A stretch of 64,000 bases of DNA, taken from Pelagibius sp. Alg239-R121. Its GTDB lineage: Bacteria > Pseudomonadota > Alphaproteobacteria > Kiloniellales > Kiloniellaceae. Below, piece after piece: positions 26,395 through 36,309 of the stretch. The notes beneath the pieces were generated by a model, which was given only the letters and a program-made list of their open reading frames with translations, searched no databases and was not told where the DNA came from. The position numbers were made by a program, and so were the translations under genes. Positions within the stretch are counted from its first letter, which is position 1, and each line of letters opens with the position of its first letter. The DNA lies in NCBI RefSeq assembly GCF_947331435.1, contig NZ_CAMZOF010000001.1, positions 62,001 to 126,000 on the forward strand. Direction: 5' to 3'.

Positions 26395-26546
26395 GACTTC
26401 AATAGAAAGTAAAGCGTTCAGACTCCTGATACCGGGTTATAGTTAACGCCTAACGGGATGTTTTCAACTTCAGGGCAATCCTCAGAGGCTTGCAATGCTT
26501 CACAAATCCGTGCAATTCCGCCGACGTTCAGGGAAAAGCTTGTCAA

Positions 26547-27578
26547 TTGTCACAGAAATTTCTTAGCTCAGTTCGCTTCTTGCCGCTCGCAATCGCAATC
26601 GGCTGCGCCGGCGCGACAGGACCGGTTCAGGCCGATCCGGTTGCCGTGTCGGCGACGCAACGCCCCTTCCATCCCACGCGGCCAGATCGCCGGCAGATCG
26701 GGAAGCTCCTATGGCGCGGCGGCCTGAAATTGACCTCTCCTTCCGGCAAATTCGGTGGACTCTCGAGCCTCCTGGTGGCCGATGACCTTGGTTCGATGAT
26801 CGCCGCCAGTGATGATGGTCAATGGTTCGGCGCAAAGCTGAGTTACGCGCCAGACGGCACGCTGACCGATTTATCCGATGGTGTCATGAATCCGATTACC
26901 GACCTCGCGGGCATCCCTTTGACTGACAAGCGCTGGCGCGATGCCGAGTCGCTGACACGCCATGCAAACGGCGATCTGCTGGTCAGCTTTGAGCGAAATC
27001 ACCGGGTCTGGCGCTATCCTTCCAACCCTTTTACCGGCGGTGACGCGCCGACATCCCTGCCGACGTCCCTGCCGACACCACCACCTCTGACAACGACCTT
27101 CGGCAATGGTGGTATCGAGACATTGGTCACCCTGCGCGACGGGCGGATTCTGGCAATCACTGAGGCTCAGGAATTAGAGGGTGCGGACAATCAGACCGCG
27201 GCCTATCTCTGGGACGGCAAGCAGCCAAAGGGCGAGAAAACCTGGGTCAACCTGCGGTTCCAGCGCGAGGGTTCCTTTAAGCCGACGGGAGCTGCAGGAC
27301 TGCCCGGCGGCGGGATTCTCGTGGTCGAGCGATCCTTCACACCCTTTACCGGTGTCGCCATGCGGCTACGGCGTATCAAGGAACAGGATATTGCGCCTGG
27401 AGCGACTTTAATGGGCGAAGAACTGGCAGTCATCCGGCCGCCTCTGGCCATAGATAACATGGAGGGAATCGACGTGAAACGCGGACCGGACGGCGAAACA
27501 CTGGTCTACCTGATATCGGACGACAATTTCAGTGGTTTGCAGCAGACCCTGCTGCTGCTCTTCGAACTACAGGAATGA
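26547..27578 (+). CDS. Exported esterase-like/phytase-fold protein (PF13449 type)
   Basis: An approximately 343-residue protein with a signal peptide (L-P-L-A-I-A-I-G-C-A-G-A) that might even be lipidated at A-I-G-C. The body matches the 'esterase-like activity of phytase' family: F-G-G-L-S-S-L-L-V near the start, D-A-E-S-L-T-R, G-I-E-T-L-V-T-L-R-D-G, and D-N-M-E-G-I-D near the end, as expected of a beta-propeller. A short T-S-L-P repeat occurs near residues 160-175. No ATG precedes the signal; I chose the TTG at 26547, with another TTG at 26490. Function in this organism unknown. Confidence 0.78.
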   Translation: MSQKFLSSVRFLPLAIAIGCAGATGPVQADPVAVSATQRPFHPTRPDRRQIGKLLWRGGLKLTSPSGKFGGLSSLLVADDLGSMIAASDDGQWFGAKLSYAPDGTLTDLSDGVMNPITDLAGIPLTDKRWRDAESLTRHANGDLLVSFERNHRVWRYPSNPFTGGDAPTSLPTSLPTPPPLTTTFGNGGIETLVTLRDGRILAITEAQELEGADNQTAAYLWDGKQPKGEKTWVNLRFQREGSFKPTGAAGLPGGGILVVERSFTPFTGVAMRLRRIKEQDIAPGATLMGEELAVIRPPLAIDNMEGIDVKRGPDGETLVYLISDDNFSGLQQTLLLLFELQE

Positions 27579-27625
27579 TCCCGTGATGTACCTGCGCAAG
27601 ACACTTGTACGCAAGTTCCGGGCAT

Positions 27626-27652
27626 AAAAAAGGCCCGTTGAACAACGGGCCT
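27626..27652 (-). terminator. Rho-independent terminator of rpmB
   Basis: On the minus strand AGGCCCGTT-GTTC-AACGGGCCT (nine pairs) is followed directly by TTTTTTATG, about 26 bases after the rpmB stop. It is strong and textbook in form; read from the other strand it could also end the phytase-like gene. Confidence 0.85.
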
Positions 27653-27677
27653 CTTCTCGAACTATCTGGCGTGCGCC

Positions 27678-27974
27678 TTAGGCAGCAGCCTGATTCTCGA
27701 TGACTTTCTTGACTCGGCGCTTGAGCTGACGGGCTCGCTGGCCCAGCTTGGCATTGGGAGTCGAGAGGAGATAGGCATCCAGACCGCCGCGCTTTTCGAT
27801 GGTACGGATGGTGTTTGTGCAGAGCCGGAACTGAACAGTCTGACCCAGGGCATCGCTCAACATCGAGGTCTGCTGAAGATTCGGCAGAAACCGGCGGCGA
27901 GTCCTGTTGTTCGCGTGACTTACGTTATTACCGGCCTGAACACCTTTACCGGAGAAGTCGCAACGACGAGCCAT
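27678..27974 (-). CDS. rpmB: 50S ribosomal protein L28
   Basis: A 98-residue basic protein: M-A-R-R-C-D-F-S-G-K-G, N-N-V-S-H-A-N-N-R-T-R-R-R-F, and a C-terminal K-L-G-Q-R-A-R-Q-L-K-R-R segment, all standard for alphaproteobacterial L28. It is part of the large ribosomal subunit near the exit-tunnel side. The open frame continues upstream, but the ATG at 27974 fits the family start. A hairpin in its leader and a strong terminator downstream suggest its own transcript. Confidence 0.95.
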   Translation of the reverse strand: MARRCDFSGKGVQAGNNVSHANNRTRRRFLPNLQQTSMLSDALGQTVQFRLCTNTIRTIEKRGGLDAYLLSTPNAKLGQRARQLKRRVKKVIENQAAA

Positions 27975-28019
27975 GATACCATTCCTAGATAAGCTAAAAC
28001 GCAGGCATAAAACGATAAG

Positions 28020-28037
28020 CCGGGCAGCTCTGCCCGG
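28020..28037. promoter_or_regulatory. Hairpin in the rpmB leader
   Basis: CCGGGCA-GCTC-TGCCCGG gives a perfect seven-pair stem, 46 bases before the rpmB ATG. No U-tract follows on the rpmB strand, so it may be an mRNA leader structure instead of a terminator. Confidence 0.4.
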
Positions 28038-28080
28038 TGCGGGGCGGTTTTTACGGCAGCTATCCCCAGGCGTCAAGGTG

Positions 28081-28101
28081 AAAAAGGGGGATTCCGGCCC
28101 C
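28081..28101 (-). terminator. Possible terminator after meaB
   Basis: On the minus strand GGGG-CCGGAATC-CCCC is followed by TTTTT, 61 bases after the meaB stop. The stem is short, but the U-tract is present. Confidence 0.35.
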
Positions 28102-28161
28102 GCGCGAGATTCAGTCGGGAATCGCTGAAGATTTCGCCGAATTCACCGTTTTACCCTTACC

Positions 28162-29151
28162 TCAGTCTTCGGCTCTCACTGTCTCGCCGAGAAAAGCCGA
28201 GAGAAGCTGCCGGGCAGCGGACGCGGGGCTGATTTGAGCCTGCATGACCTGATTCTCCAAGCTTTCCAGGCGTTCGGCAACAGCCGGATGCTCCCGGAGG
28301 CGCCTCAGCAGAGTATCGCTGATTTCGCTCCATAGCCAGGTTTTGGCCTGCAGCGCGCGCTTATCGTTAAGCTCCCCGCTGTCAGTCATGATTTCCCGGA
28401 ACGCCACAATGCGCGCCCAAATCTCGTCAATGCCGGTCTGGTGCAGTGCTGAGCATTGCAGCACCGGCGGCTTCCAACGCGCACTGGCGGGTCTCAGAAA
28501 GCCCAGGGCGGCATGATACTCCGCCGCCGCGCGTCTGGCAGCCGGGGCGAGGTCGCCGTCGGCCTTGTTCACCACGATCATGTCGGCAAGCTCTACAATG
28601 CCCTTCTTGATGCCCTGCAGTTCGTCGCCACCGCCGGGCAAAAGCAGGAGGAGGAAGAGATCGACCATATCTGCAACGGCGGTCTCTGACTGTCCGACCC
28701 CCACGGTTTCCACCAGCACCACGTCGAAACCAGCTGCCTCGCAAATCAGCATCGCCTCTCGCGTACGCCGGGCCACGCCACCCAGGGTTCCGCCGGCCGG
28801 TGATGGGCGGATATAGGCGGCCGGATTGCGCGCGAGCTGCTCCATGCGGGTCTTGTCTCCAAGGATCGACCCGCCCGTGCGCTGAGAGGACGGATCAACC
28901 GCGAGCACTGCCACCCGATGACCCTGGGCGATCAGATGCAGACCAAAGGATTCGATGAAGGTCGACTTTCCAACACCGGGCACACCCGAAATTCCCACCC
29001 GGATTGAATTCCCGCTTTGGGGTAACAGATCGGCGAGCAAGGCCTCGGCATCCCCCCTGTGATCGGGCCGCGTGGATTCGATCAGAGTGATGGCGCGGGC
29101 CAGGGCACGGCGGTCGCCGGCCAACACCCCGTCGCTTAACACTGGCTTCAA
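28162..29151 (-). CDS. meaB: Methylmalonyl-CoA mutase-associated GTPase MeaB
   Basis: A 329-residue G3E-family P-loop GTPase. Walker A is [15 protein letters not shown] follows, then [10 protein letters not shown] and the guanine-specificity N-K-A-D. MeaB protects methylmalonyl-CoA mutase and gates B12 delivery. The mutase gene lies upstream in the same minus-strand block (34001-36154). Its ATG overlaps the stop of the VOC gene (ATGA), a sign of translational coupling. Confidence 0.93.
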   Translation of the reverse strand: MKPVLSDGVLAGDRRALARAITLIESTRPDHRGDAEALLADLLPQSGNSIRVGISGVPGVGKSTFIESFGLHLIAQGHRVAVLAVDPSSQRTGGSILGDKTRMEQLARNPAAYIRPSPAGGTLGGVARRTREAMLICEAAGFDVVLVETVGVGQSETAVADMVDLFLLLLLPGGGDELQGIKKGIVELADMIVVNKADGDLAPAARRAAAEYHAALGFLRPASARWKPPVLQCSALHQTGIDEIWARIVAFREIMTDSGELNDKRALQAKTWLWSEISDTLLRRLREHPAVAERLESLENQVMQAQISPASAARQLLSAFLGETVRAED

Positions 29152-29582
29152 GAAGCTCCTCCTTCGGAGCCTGTATCGGGATCGCTTGGCCCCAGAGGCT
29201 GACCATAGCTGAATTCGACGAAGTTACCGTCGGGATCCCGCACACCACAATAATATCCGACCGGATAGGGTTCCTGCCGTGGCGGCCAGGCGAGATAGCC
29301 TGCGCGCTCGGCGACTTCTGCCACCCGGTCGACCGCATCCCGGCTGTCGAGCGCAAAGCCGAAATGGCTGAAGTCGTTTTCGGCCTGGTCACGGCCCGGT
29401 CCACCTGGAATCAGGACGAAGATAAACTCCGTCTCGCGGCCTGGTTCGGCCATCCAGACAACGCGCGTGCCCTCATCTTCGCGTTGGTGAACGATGTTCA
29501 TGCCGCAGATGTCGCGGTAGAAGCCGATCGAAGCCTCCAGATCACGCAGATGGAGTGCTATGTGGGTCAGGCGGGGTGTCAT
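29148..29582 (-). CDS. VOC (glyoxalase-like) family protein
   Basis: A 144-residue protein with the vicinal oxygen chelate fold: H-I-A-L-H-V-type start ([16 protein letters not shown]) and the C-terminal [10 protein letters not shown] motif with its metal-ligand Glu. It resembles lactoylglutathione-lyase-like members more than methylmalonyl-CoA epimerase, although its position between an exporter and meaB invites the latter idea. It overlaps meaB by four bases and follows the ABC gene by 28. Reaction not assignable from sequence. Confidence 0.85.
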   Translation of the reverse strand: MTPRLTHIALHLRDLEASIGFYRDICGMNIVHQREDEGTRVVWMAEPGRETEFIFVLIPGGPGRDQAENDFSHFGFALDSRDAVDRVAEVAERAGYLAWPPRQEPYPVGYYCGVRDPDGNFVEFSYGQPLGPSDPDTGSEGGAS

Positions 29583-29610
29583 GTCCTTCTCCTCTCCACA
29601 ATACCCTACC

Positions 29611-31512
29611 TCAAGTTACATCCAGAGGCAGAGGCGGTGAAGCCTGCAGAGGTGGCGCGTGATCGGTTTCTCGACGCTGGAGGGCGCTTTCCTGCTGACG
29701 CCGCCACATGGTGGCGTAGTGGCCTTCCCGATCCAGCAGCTCCTCATGCTGACCACGCTCGACGATCCGGCCGGCATCGAGAACTATAATTTCGTCCGCA
29801 TCAACGACCGTGGAGAGACGGTGTGCGATCACCAAGGTGGTTCGGTCCCGAGATACTTCGGTCAAGCTGCGCTGGATCTCGCGCTCGGTCTTGGTGTCGA
29901 GGGCAGACGTGGCTTCGTCGAACAACAGAATAGCCGGGCGCTTGAGAATGGTTCGGGCGATGGCCACACGTTGCTTCTCGCCGCCGGAGAGCTTCAGGCC
30001 GCGTTCGCCGACAATGCTGCCGTAACCGTCCGGTAGCCCCCGCACGAATTCATGAATGCGAGCCAGCTTGGCTGCTGCCTCGATTTCTTCCTTGCCTGCA
30101 TCGGGCCGGCCATAGGCAATGTTGTAGTAGACCGTGTCGTTGAAGAGCACCGTATCTTGCGGGACGATACCGATCGCCGCGCGCAGGGAATCCTGGGTGA
30201 CTTCGCGCAGATCCTGGCCATCAATCAGGATCTGACCATCCGTTACATCGTAGAATCGGAACAGCAGGCGGCTGATGGTGGACTTGCCGGCACCGCTGGG
30301 ACCTACAATGGCGACGGTCTTGCCGGCAGGTACGGTGAAGTCTACGTCACGCAGGATCGGCCGGCGCGCGTCATAACCGAAACTTACATTCCGAAAAACG
30401 ACTTCACCGCCTTCGGGTGCCAGAGATCCGGCATCCGGCCGGTCGACAATCTCGGCGCCGGTCCGCAGGAGATCGAACATCACCTCCATGTCGATCAAGG
30501 CCTGCTTGATTTCCCGATACACCGTGCCCAGCAGATTGAGCGGCATGGCCAGTTGAATGAGGTAGGCGTTGACCATGACAAAGTCGCCCAAAGTCATGTT
30601 TCCGGCAACGACCCCCATGGCGGCCATGATCATGATCAGGACCACACCGATCGAGATCACAATCGCTTGGCCCGCGTTCAGGGCCGAAAGGCTGACTCGG
30701 CTGTCAATCGCCGCACGCTCATAGCTTTTGAGCGCGGAATCAAAGCGCTGGGTCTCGTGTTTCTCGTTGCCGAAGTACTTCACTGTTTCGAAGTTCAGCA
30801 GACTGTCGACCGATTTGGTGGTGGCGTCGTTGTCGGCGTCGTTCATGCGCCGGCGCAGCTTGATGCGCCATTCGGTCAGCAGGAAAGTCAGCAAAATGTA
30901 GAGAGCGATGGTGACGATCGTGACCGCCGCAAACCGCCAATCGAAGAGATACCAGAGAATGCCGCTGACGAAGAGGATCTCCAGAACGGTCGGCAAAATG
31001 TTGAACAGGACAAAGAAAAGCAGAAACTCGATGCCCTTGGTGCCGCGGTCGATGGCACGGGTCAGCCCGCCGGTCTGACGCTCGAGATGGAAACGCAGCG
31101 ACAGACGATGCAGATGCTCGAAGGTCTGCAGAGCCACCTGGCGGATCGCGTGCTGGGCAACCTTGGAGAAAACCGCATCGCGGATCTGGCCGAAAGCAAC
31201 ACCCAGGATCCGGGCCAGGCCGTAAGCCAATAGCAGACCGAGCGGCAGAACAATCAAAGGCTCGCTGGCAGCCAGTCCGGCGGCCGGGGTCAGGGCGTCG
31301 ACAGCTGAGCGTAAGAGGAGGGGAACATAAACCGTCGTGACCTTGGCCCCGACCATCAGCGCTAGCGCAATTAACACCCGAATACGAAGATCGGCCCGGC
31401 CGACCGGCCAGAGATAGGGAAGCAATCGCCGTAGGGTTGCCAGTTGTTTTCGGGTCGAACCCGCACCGTTCCCGGCATCGCTCGAGAGCGTTTTGGACGC
31501 TAGGCTACGCAT
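29611..31512 (-). CDS. Atm1/HMT1-type ABC exporter (fused permease and ATPase)
   Basis: A 633-residue half-transporter. Six membrane helices (~40-330) are followed by the ATPase: Walker A G-P-S-G-A-G-K-S-T, signature L-S-G-G-E-K-Q-R-V-A-I-A-R, Walker B I-L-L-F-D-E-A-T-S-A-L-D and the H-loop I-A-H-R-L-S-T. The sequence around Q-T-G-G-L-T-R-A-I-D-R-G matches the Atm1 group, which exports glutathione-linked or polysulfide compounds and aids metal resistance and Fe-S metabolism. It should act as a homodimer in the inner membrane. It sits between the coiled-coil gene (103 bases) and VOC-meaB (28 bases), all in the same direction. Confidence 0.9.
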   Translation of the reverse strand: MRSLASKTLSSDAGNGAGSTRKQLATLRRLLPYLWPVGRADLRIRVLIALALMVGAKVTTVYVPLLLRSAVDALTPAAGLAASEPLIVLPLGLLLAYGLARILGVAFGQIRDAVFSKVAQHAIRQVALQTFEHLHRLSLRFHLERQTGGLTRAIDRGTKGIEFLLFFVLFNILPTVLEILFVSGILWYLFDWRFAAVTIVTIALYILLTFLLTEWRIKLRRRMNDADNDATTKSVDSLLNFETVKYFGNEKHETQRFDSALKSYERAAIDSRVSLSALNAGQAIVISIGVVLIMIMAAMGVVAGNMTLGDFVMVNAYLIQLAMPLNLLGTVYREIKQALIDMEVMFDLLRTGAEIVDRPDAGSLAPEGGEVVFRNVSFGYDARRPILRDVDFTVPAGKTVAIVGPSGAGKSTISRLLFRFYDVTDGQILIDGQDLREVTQDSLRAAIGIVPQDTVLFNDTVYYNIAYGRPDAGKEEIEAAAKLARIHEFVRGLPDGYGSIVGERGLKLSGGEKQRVAIARTILKRPAILLFDEATSALDTKTEREIQRSLTEVSRDRTTLVIAHRLSTVVDADEIIVLDAGRIVERGQHEELLDREGHYATMWRRQQESALQRRETDHAPPLQASPPLPLDVT

Positions 31513-31615
31513 GCCTCAGAAAAACCCTCTTACGCAGTTTGCCGATCAGACTCTCCATTAATCAGCGAGAGAGCGGTTCACGTCCTTGACTGCTGCGATC
31601 AAAAACGATCCTGCT

Positions 31616-33982
31616 CTAAGACTTGCGGCCAAGAGAGCGCGATAGCAAGAGATATAGCTTACCGACGTCCGACGTCATAAAGGCAGCGGAAAGAATATGT
31701 TCCGGATCGCAGTCTGCGGACTGCTTGATCAGAGAATCGAACTGGTTCAGGTAACGGGTGACCTGATCCCTGAAGCGTTCGTCCTCGTCATAGCGCGCCT
31801 TGATCTCTGGCGACGCCAAACGGTCCGACTTTCGAAGGAGGCGCCGTGCAAAAACCGACTTGTCGCCGGAACGGTAGGATTTCCAGAATTCTGCGGGCAG
31901 ATCTTCTTCGATGAACTTGTTCAGATCGATCGCGCTGGAATTCAAATCCTCCATCATGACCGTTGCCGTGCGGAGGAAGACATCCCGGCTGGCCTCAATT
32001 GACTTTTCCCGAAGCGTCCGGGCCTGCATAGCGGCCTCGTCGGCCGCCGCGAGCAGATCCTTGCCCTGATCCTTGAAGATCTGACCGGAATCGCGGGCCT
32101 GCTGAAAGGCATTGTCAACGGTGGAGCCGAAGTCGTTGGCCTGGGCCTCGAGATTTCCGCCCAGATCTTCGGCGCGGGAGATCGCGCGGTCGGCGGCAGT
32201 GCGGACCTTGAGGGAGATGCCATCGATGGTGTCGGCCATCTTGCCCAGGCGATCGAGGTTGCTCTCTGCAACCTTGTTGACTTCCTCGGCCTGTGCCTGG
32301 AGCTGCTCCCTGATTTCACCTGACGTGGTTTTCGATGCGTTGGAGGCCGCCGTGATGGCCTCGGCTTGCTGCGACAGCGTACCCTTGACCTCTAGAAGAA
32401 GTGCTTTGAAATCCTTACTAAGCTCGCCGAATCCGAGCACCTCTTCCCGGACGGCTGCACGCAGATCACCTGCCGAGCTGTTGGCGGTTTCGGCGGCCAG
32501 CGTCAAGACCCTGCCCTGGCTGCGGAAAATCTCCACGACCTTGGCACTTTGGGCCACTGCATTGTGCGCCGCTTCATCGAAGTTATTGGTGCCCAGTTTC
32601 AGGGTTTCAGCAATGCGGTCGACCCGTTCACTGACCCGTTCCGCATGCATGGTAAGGTTTTCGGAGTGACTGCCGAGCAGTTTGGAGACCTCGCCCGCTT
32701 GGGCAACGGCCCGGGTTCCGGCGGCCTCGATCGCCGAAACCATCGGTTCGATCTCGGCACCTGCGTCGCGCAGGGATTCACGTGCCACTGCTGCAGAATC
32801 TGCCAAGCGGTCGATTTGCTGCGCACCGGCCTGTTCGATCTCATCGGCTGCGCCGGAAGCCGCCTCCCGCAGGCGGTCAACCACCTGATCGGTCTCCGTA
32901 TGAAGGATCCCACCCTGCTCTCGCAGGATCTCGGTGATCAGCTTCGCCCGTGTGGCCGCGAGCTCGAAGGAGTTGCGCACATCCCTGGCGTCGACCTTCA
33001 GGCCGTCGCCGACTTTCCGTGAAGTTTCCGCGAGCTCCGTTGTAAGAACGCCGAACTGATCGCGCTCTGCCGCCAGCGCACTGCGCACGCCAGCAACCCG
33101 CGTATCCGTATCGTCAAAGACCTGGCCCAGCAGATCGATCTGCTGCCGCATCGCTTCGTTGAACTGCCGTGCCTGGGCAAAGACCTGTTCACCTGCCCCC
33201 GCAAAAGCCCTGAGGTCCCGCTCAAGATCCGCGTGAAGCGCATCCCCGGATGCCAACACAGCTTCGCGCGCTGTCCCTAGTTCCTCGCTGCGGCGTGCCA
33301 GATGGGTCGCAACGTCCTCGGTCGCGGCTATGGTCTGATCCGCGGCGGCCTGCAAATCGGCGACAGGCTGTTTCAAGGCGCCGGAAATTCGACTGACCAT
33401 GGAATCAACTTGGACCGCAGCGTCATCAAGCGCCTTTAACTGACTGTCGACGGATTCGCGCGCGGCAGCCATCAAACCGTTGATGCGGGTCGATGCGGAT
33501 TCGACATCTTTCGCCTGCGTGGAGAGCGACTCCTTGAGCTGTTCAGCCTGGGACGCGGCCCGAACAGAGGCGCCGGAAAGTTCGGTGGTCTGCGATTTGA
33601 ACGACTGGCGCATCGCGTCCATGCGTTCGAAGATCTCGTCCGTCGTCTCGGTCAGCTCGTTGGCCTGCGACTTCAAGCTATCGCCGATTTGCTGAACCCG
33701 GGTTTTGGCCGCATCATCCGGGTAGACCATGGCATCGAAATGGCGAAGCAGCTTTTGCACCTCCTCGGTCACCAATTGCCCACGCAAAAAGTAAACCAAT
33801 ACCAGCCACAACAGTGTTGGCGGCAGGCAGGCACCGGCAACTCCCATCGCCAACTCGTGGGGCAGCAGCCGCTGCAATCCATTCCAGCCAACAAAGGTTT
33901 CGACGTAGTAGGCGCAGGCACCAAGCCAGGCTGCCGTCACCAGCAGCCCGATGATCCCGGTAATGACCGAGCTCAGCCTCAC
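31616..33982 (-). CDS. Large membrane-anchored coiled-coil protein (788 aa)
   Basis: Two N-terminal membrane helices (residues ~5-27, I-T-G-I-I-G-L-L-V-T-A-A-W-L-G; and ~45-67, V-A-G-A-C-L-P-P-T-L-L-W-L-V-L) are followed by about 650 residues of heptad-rich, Gln/Glu/Ala-rich coiled coil resembling apolipoprotein or chemoreceptor-like helices, and a basic, globular-looking C-terminal ~90 residues (A-R-R-L-L-R-K-S-D-R-L ... Y-L-N-Q-F-D-S-L). No HAMP tip or enzymatic motif is visible, so I do not call it a chemoreceptor. It starts 18 bases after the mutase stop, so it is likely in the same mRNA. Function unknown. Confidence 0.8.
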   Translation of the reverse strand: MRLSSVITGIIGLLVTAAWLGACAYYVETFVGWNGLQRLLPHELAMGVAGACLPPTLLWLVLVYFLRGQLVTEEVQKLLRHFDAMVYPDDAAKTRVQQIGDSLKSQANELTETTDEIFERMDAMRQSFKSQTTELSGASVRAASQAEQLKESLSTQAKDVESASTRINGLMAAARESVDSQLKALDDAAVQVDSMVSRISGALKQPVADLQAAADQTIAATEDVATHLARRSEELGTAREAVLASGDALHADLERDLRAFAGAGEQVFAQARQFNEAMRQQIDLLGQVFDDTDTRVAGVRSALAAERDQFGVLTTELAETSRKVGDGLKVDARDVRNSFELAATRAKLITEILREQGGILHTETDQVVDRLREAASGAADEIEQAGAQQIDRLADSAAVARESLRDAGAEIEPMVSAIEAAGTRAVAQAGEVSKLLGSHSENLTMHAERVSERVDRIAETLKLGTNNFDEAAHNAVAQSAKVVEIFRSQGRVLTLAAETANSSAGDLRAAVREEVLGFGELSKDFKALLLEVKGTLSQQAEAITAASNASKTTSGEIREQLQAQAEEVNKVAESNLDRLGKMADTIDGISLKVRTAADRAISRAEDLGGNLEAQANDFGSTVDNAFQQARDSGQIFKDQGKDLLAAADEAAMQARTLREKSIEASRDVFLRTATVMMEDLNSSAIDLNKFIEEDLPAEFWKSYRSGDKSVFARRLLRKSDRLASPEIKARYDEDERFRDQVTRYLNQFDSLIKQSADCDPEHILSAAFMTSDVGKLYLLLSRSLGRKS

Positions 33983-34000
33983 AAGCCCCCCCGTTTTTGT

Positions 34001-36154
34001 TTATGCCGCGGCGCGACGTTGTTTAACGATACCCAAAATTTCATGCGCGGCATGTGGAATATTTGTCCCCGGTCCGTAGATGGCCGAAACACCGGCGGAC
34101 ATTAGGAAGTCATAGTCCTGAGGTGGAATCACGCCACCGCAAACCACGATTATATCTTCGGCGGCCTGGGTCTTCAAAGCTTCGATCAATTGCGGCACCA
34201 GGGTCTTGTGACCCGCGGCCTGGCTGGAGACCCCAATGACATGCACGTCGTTTTCGATCGCCTGCAGGGCCGCCTCCTCGGGTGTCTGAAACAGCGATCC
34301 CACATCGACGTCGAACCCGATATCCGCAAAGGCGGTCGCAATCACCTTGGCGCCGCGATCGTGTCCGTCCTGCCCCATCTTAACCACCAGCATCCTGGGG
34401 CGCCGCCCTTCCATCTTGGCAAAGGCACCGATCTCTTCCTGGATTCGGGCAAATCCCTCATCACCTTCGTAAGCGGAGCCATAGACGCCCGAAATGCTGC
34501 GAATCACGGCGCGATGCCTGGTAAAGACTTTTTCGAGTGCATCTGAAATCTCCCCGACGCTTGCCCGCTTGCGGGTCGCTTGGACGGCGAGTTCCAGAAG
34601 ATTGCCCGATCCTGATTCAGCTGCATGGGTCAATGCCTCCAATGCGTTGCGACAGTCGTCGTCGCTCCGGTCCGCGCGGACGCGGTTGAGACGTTCGATC
34701 TGACTGAGACGCACAGCGGTGTTGTCGATATCGAGGATATCAATCTCATCCTCGGTCTCAAGACGGTATTTGTTGACGCCGACGACAACCTCTTCGCCCC
34801 GGTCGATGCGTGCCTGCTTACGGGCTGCCGATTCTTCAATCTTCAACTTCGGCATCCCGGATTCGACCGCCTTGGTCATGCCGCCCAGTTCCTCGACTTC
34901 TCCGATCAGCTTGCGGGCTTCGGCAATCAGGCTGGCCGTTAGGCTTTCGACGTAGTAGCTGCCCGCCAGAGGGTCTACCACCTTGGTGATGCCGGTTTCC
35001 TCTTGCAGCACCAACTGAGTGTTTCGAGCGATGCGGGCCGAGAACTCGGTCGGCAGCGCGACCGCCTCATCCAAGGCGTTGGTGTGCAGTGACTGAGTAC
35101 CACCCAGAGCCGCCGCCATGGCCTCAATCGTCGTACGGATGACGTTGTTGTAGGGGTCTTGCTCCGTCAGGGACACGCCTGAGGTCTGGCAGTGAGTGCG
35201 CAGCATCAGGGAGCGCGGGTCCTTGGGGTTAAAGAGATCCCGCATCAGGTGCGCCCATAAAAAGCGCGCGGCACGCAGCTTGGCGACCTCCATGAAGAAA
35301 TTCATGCCGATTGCGAAGAAAAAGCTAAGGCGCGGAGCGAAAGCATCAACTTCCAACCCCTTCGAAAGGGCGGCGCGAACGTACTCAATGCCGTCGGCAA
35401 GGGTGAATGCCAGCTCCTGAACCGCATTCGCACCGGCTTCCTGCATGTGGTAGCCGGAGATCGAGATCGAATTGAACTTCGGCATGTGCTGTGAAGTGTA
35501 CTCGATGATATCAGCCACCACCCGCATGGAAGGCTCGGGCGGGTAGATGTAGGTGTTGCGGACCATGAACTCCTTGAGAATGTCGTTCTGAATCGTGCCC
35601 GCGAGCTTGTCCTGAGACACGCCCTGTTCCTCGGCAGCCACGATATAGCCGGCAAGAACCGGCAGAACCGCCCCGTTCATGGTCATAGAGACCGACATGC
35701 GGTCCAGAGGAATCCCGTCGAACAGGATCTTCATATCCTCGACGGAATCGATCGCAACCCCCGCCTTGCCGACATCGCCGACGACGCGAGGGTGGTCGGA
35801 GTCGTAACCGCGGTGCGTCGCCAGATCGAAGGCGACGGAAAGGCCCATCTGTCCCGCCGCCAGGTTCTTGCGATAGAATTCGTTCGAGGCCTCGGCCGTC
35901 GAAAAACCGGCGTACTGGCGGATCGTCCAGGGACGCCCCGTGTACATGGTCGCACGTGGACCCCGCAAAAACGGCGCAGATCCGGGCATGGCACCCGCGG
36001 TTTCCAGACCTTCCAGATCTTCCGAAGTGTAGAGGGGTTTAACTGCGATTCCCTCAGGGGTTTCCCAGACGAGATCCTCGGACGAACCACCCTTGAGTTC
36101 CTTGGCGGCAGCGGCCTGCCAATCCTGGATCGTCTTGTCCGGAAAATCTGCCAT
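34001..36154 (-). CDS. scpA: Methylmalonyl-CoA mutase, single-chain
   Basis: A 717-residue adenosylcobalamin-dependent enzyme interconverting (R)-methylmalonyl-CoA and succinyl-CoA. The N-terminal TIM-barrel domain shows [16 protein letters not shown] and [12 protein letters not shown]; the C-terminal B12 domain has the base-off ligand motif [11 protein letters not shown]. Length equals the homodimeric ScpA type. The ATG at 36154 begins M-A-D-F-P-D-K-T, the family start; the frame is open 46 codons upstream. MeaB lies downstream, and a motif shared with the malyl-CoA lyase promoter lies 72 bases upstream. Confidence 0.95.
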   Translation of the reverse strand: MADFPDKTIQDWQAAAAKELKGGSSEDLVWETPEGIAVKPLYTSEDLEGLETAGAMPGSAPFLRGPRATMYTGRPWTIRQYAGFSTAEASNEFYRKNLAAGQMGLSVAFDLATHRGYDSDHPRVVGDVGKAGVAIDSVEDMKILFDGIPLDRMSVSMTMNGAVLPVLAGYIVAAEEQGVSQDKLAGTIQNDILKEFMVRNTYIYPPEPSMRVVADIIEYTSQHMPKFNSISISGYHMQEAGANAVQELAFTLADGIEYVRAALSKGLEVDAFAPRLSFFFAIGMNFFMEVAKLRAARFLWAHLMRDLFNPKDPRSLMLRTHCQTSGVSLTEQDPYNNVIRTTIEAMAAALGGTQSLHTNALDEAVALPTEFSARIARNTQLVLQEETGITKVVDPLAGSYYVESLTASLIAEARKLIGEVEELGGMTKAVESGMPKLKIEESAARKQARIDRGEEVVVGVNKYRLETEDEIDILDIDNTAVRLSQIERLNRVRADRSDDDCRNALEALTHAAESGSGNLLELAVQATRKRASVGEISDALEKVFTRHRAVIRSISGVYGSAYEGDEGFARIQEEIGAFAKMEGRRPRMLVVKMGQDGHDRGAKVIATAFADIGFDVDVGSLFQTPEEAALQAIENDVHVIGVSSQAAGHKTLVPQLIEALKTQAAEDIIVVCGGVIPPQDYDFLMSAGVSAIYGPGTNIPHAAHEILGIVKQRRAAA

Positions 36155-36183
36155 CGCGTTCCCTTGAGTCTGAGCCAATCGAT

Positions 36184-36208
36184 CACATAGCGATCTACAC
36201 CCTATGTG
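36184..36208. promoter_or_regulatory. Inverted repeat in the scpA leader
   Basis: CACATAG (36184-36190) and CTATGTG (36202-36208) are exact reverse complements separated by 11 bases, 30 bases before the scpA ATG. It may be an operator or an mRNA hairpin. Confidence 0.45.
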
Positions 36209-36225
36209 TCTCGCCTCATTGACCT

Positions 36226-36242
36226 TTTGCGGTGCAGTATAA
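36226..36242 (-). promoter_or_regulatory. scpA promoter element shared with the lyase gene
   Basis: TTTGCGGTGCAGTATAA on the plus strand; on the coding strand it reads TTATACTGCACCGCAAA with a -10-like TATACT. It matches the element at 8812-8828 in 15 of 17 positions, in the same orientation to its gene. It lies 72 bases upstream of the scpA start. Confidence 0.6.
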
Positions 36243-36309
36243 GCCGCTCCAGCAGCGCAAGTCCAACCTGTGCGTTGCCGTCCCGGAATCACTACCGGCG
36301 TCGATCACT

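Noticed and set aside
31616-33982. Coiled-coil protein as a methyl-accepting chemotaxis protein
   Set aside because: There is no HAMP domain and no R-G-F-A-V-V-A-x-E-V signalling tip, and the chain ends in a different globular segment.
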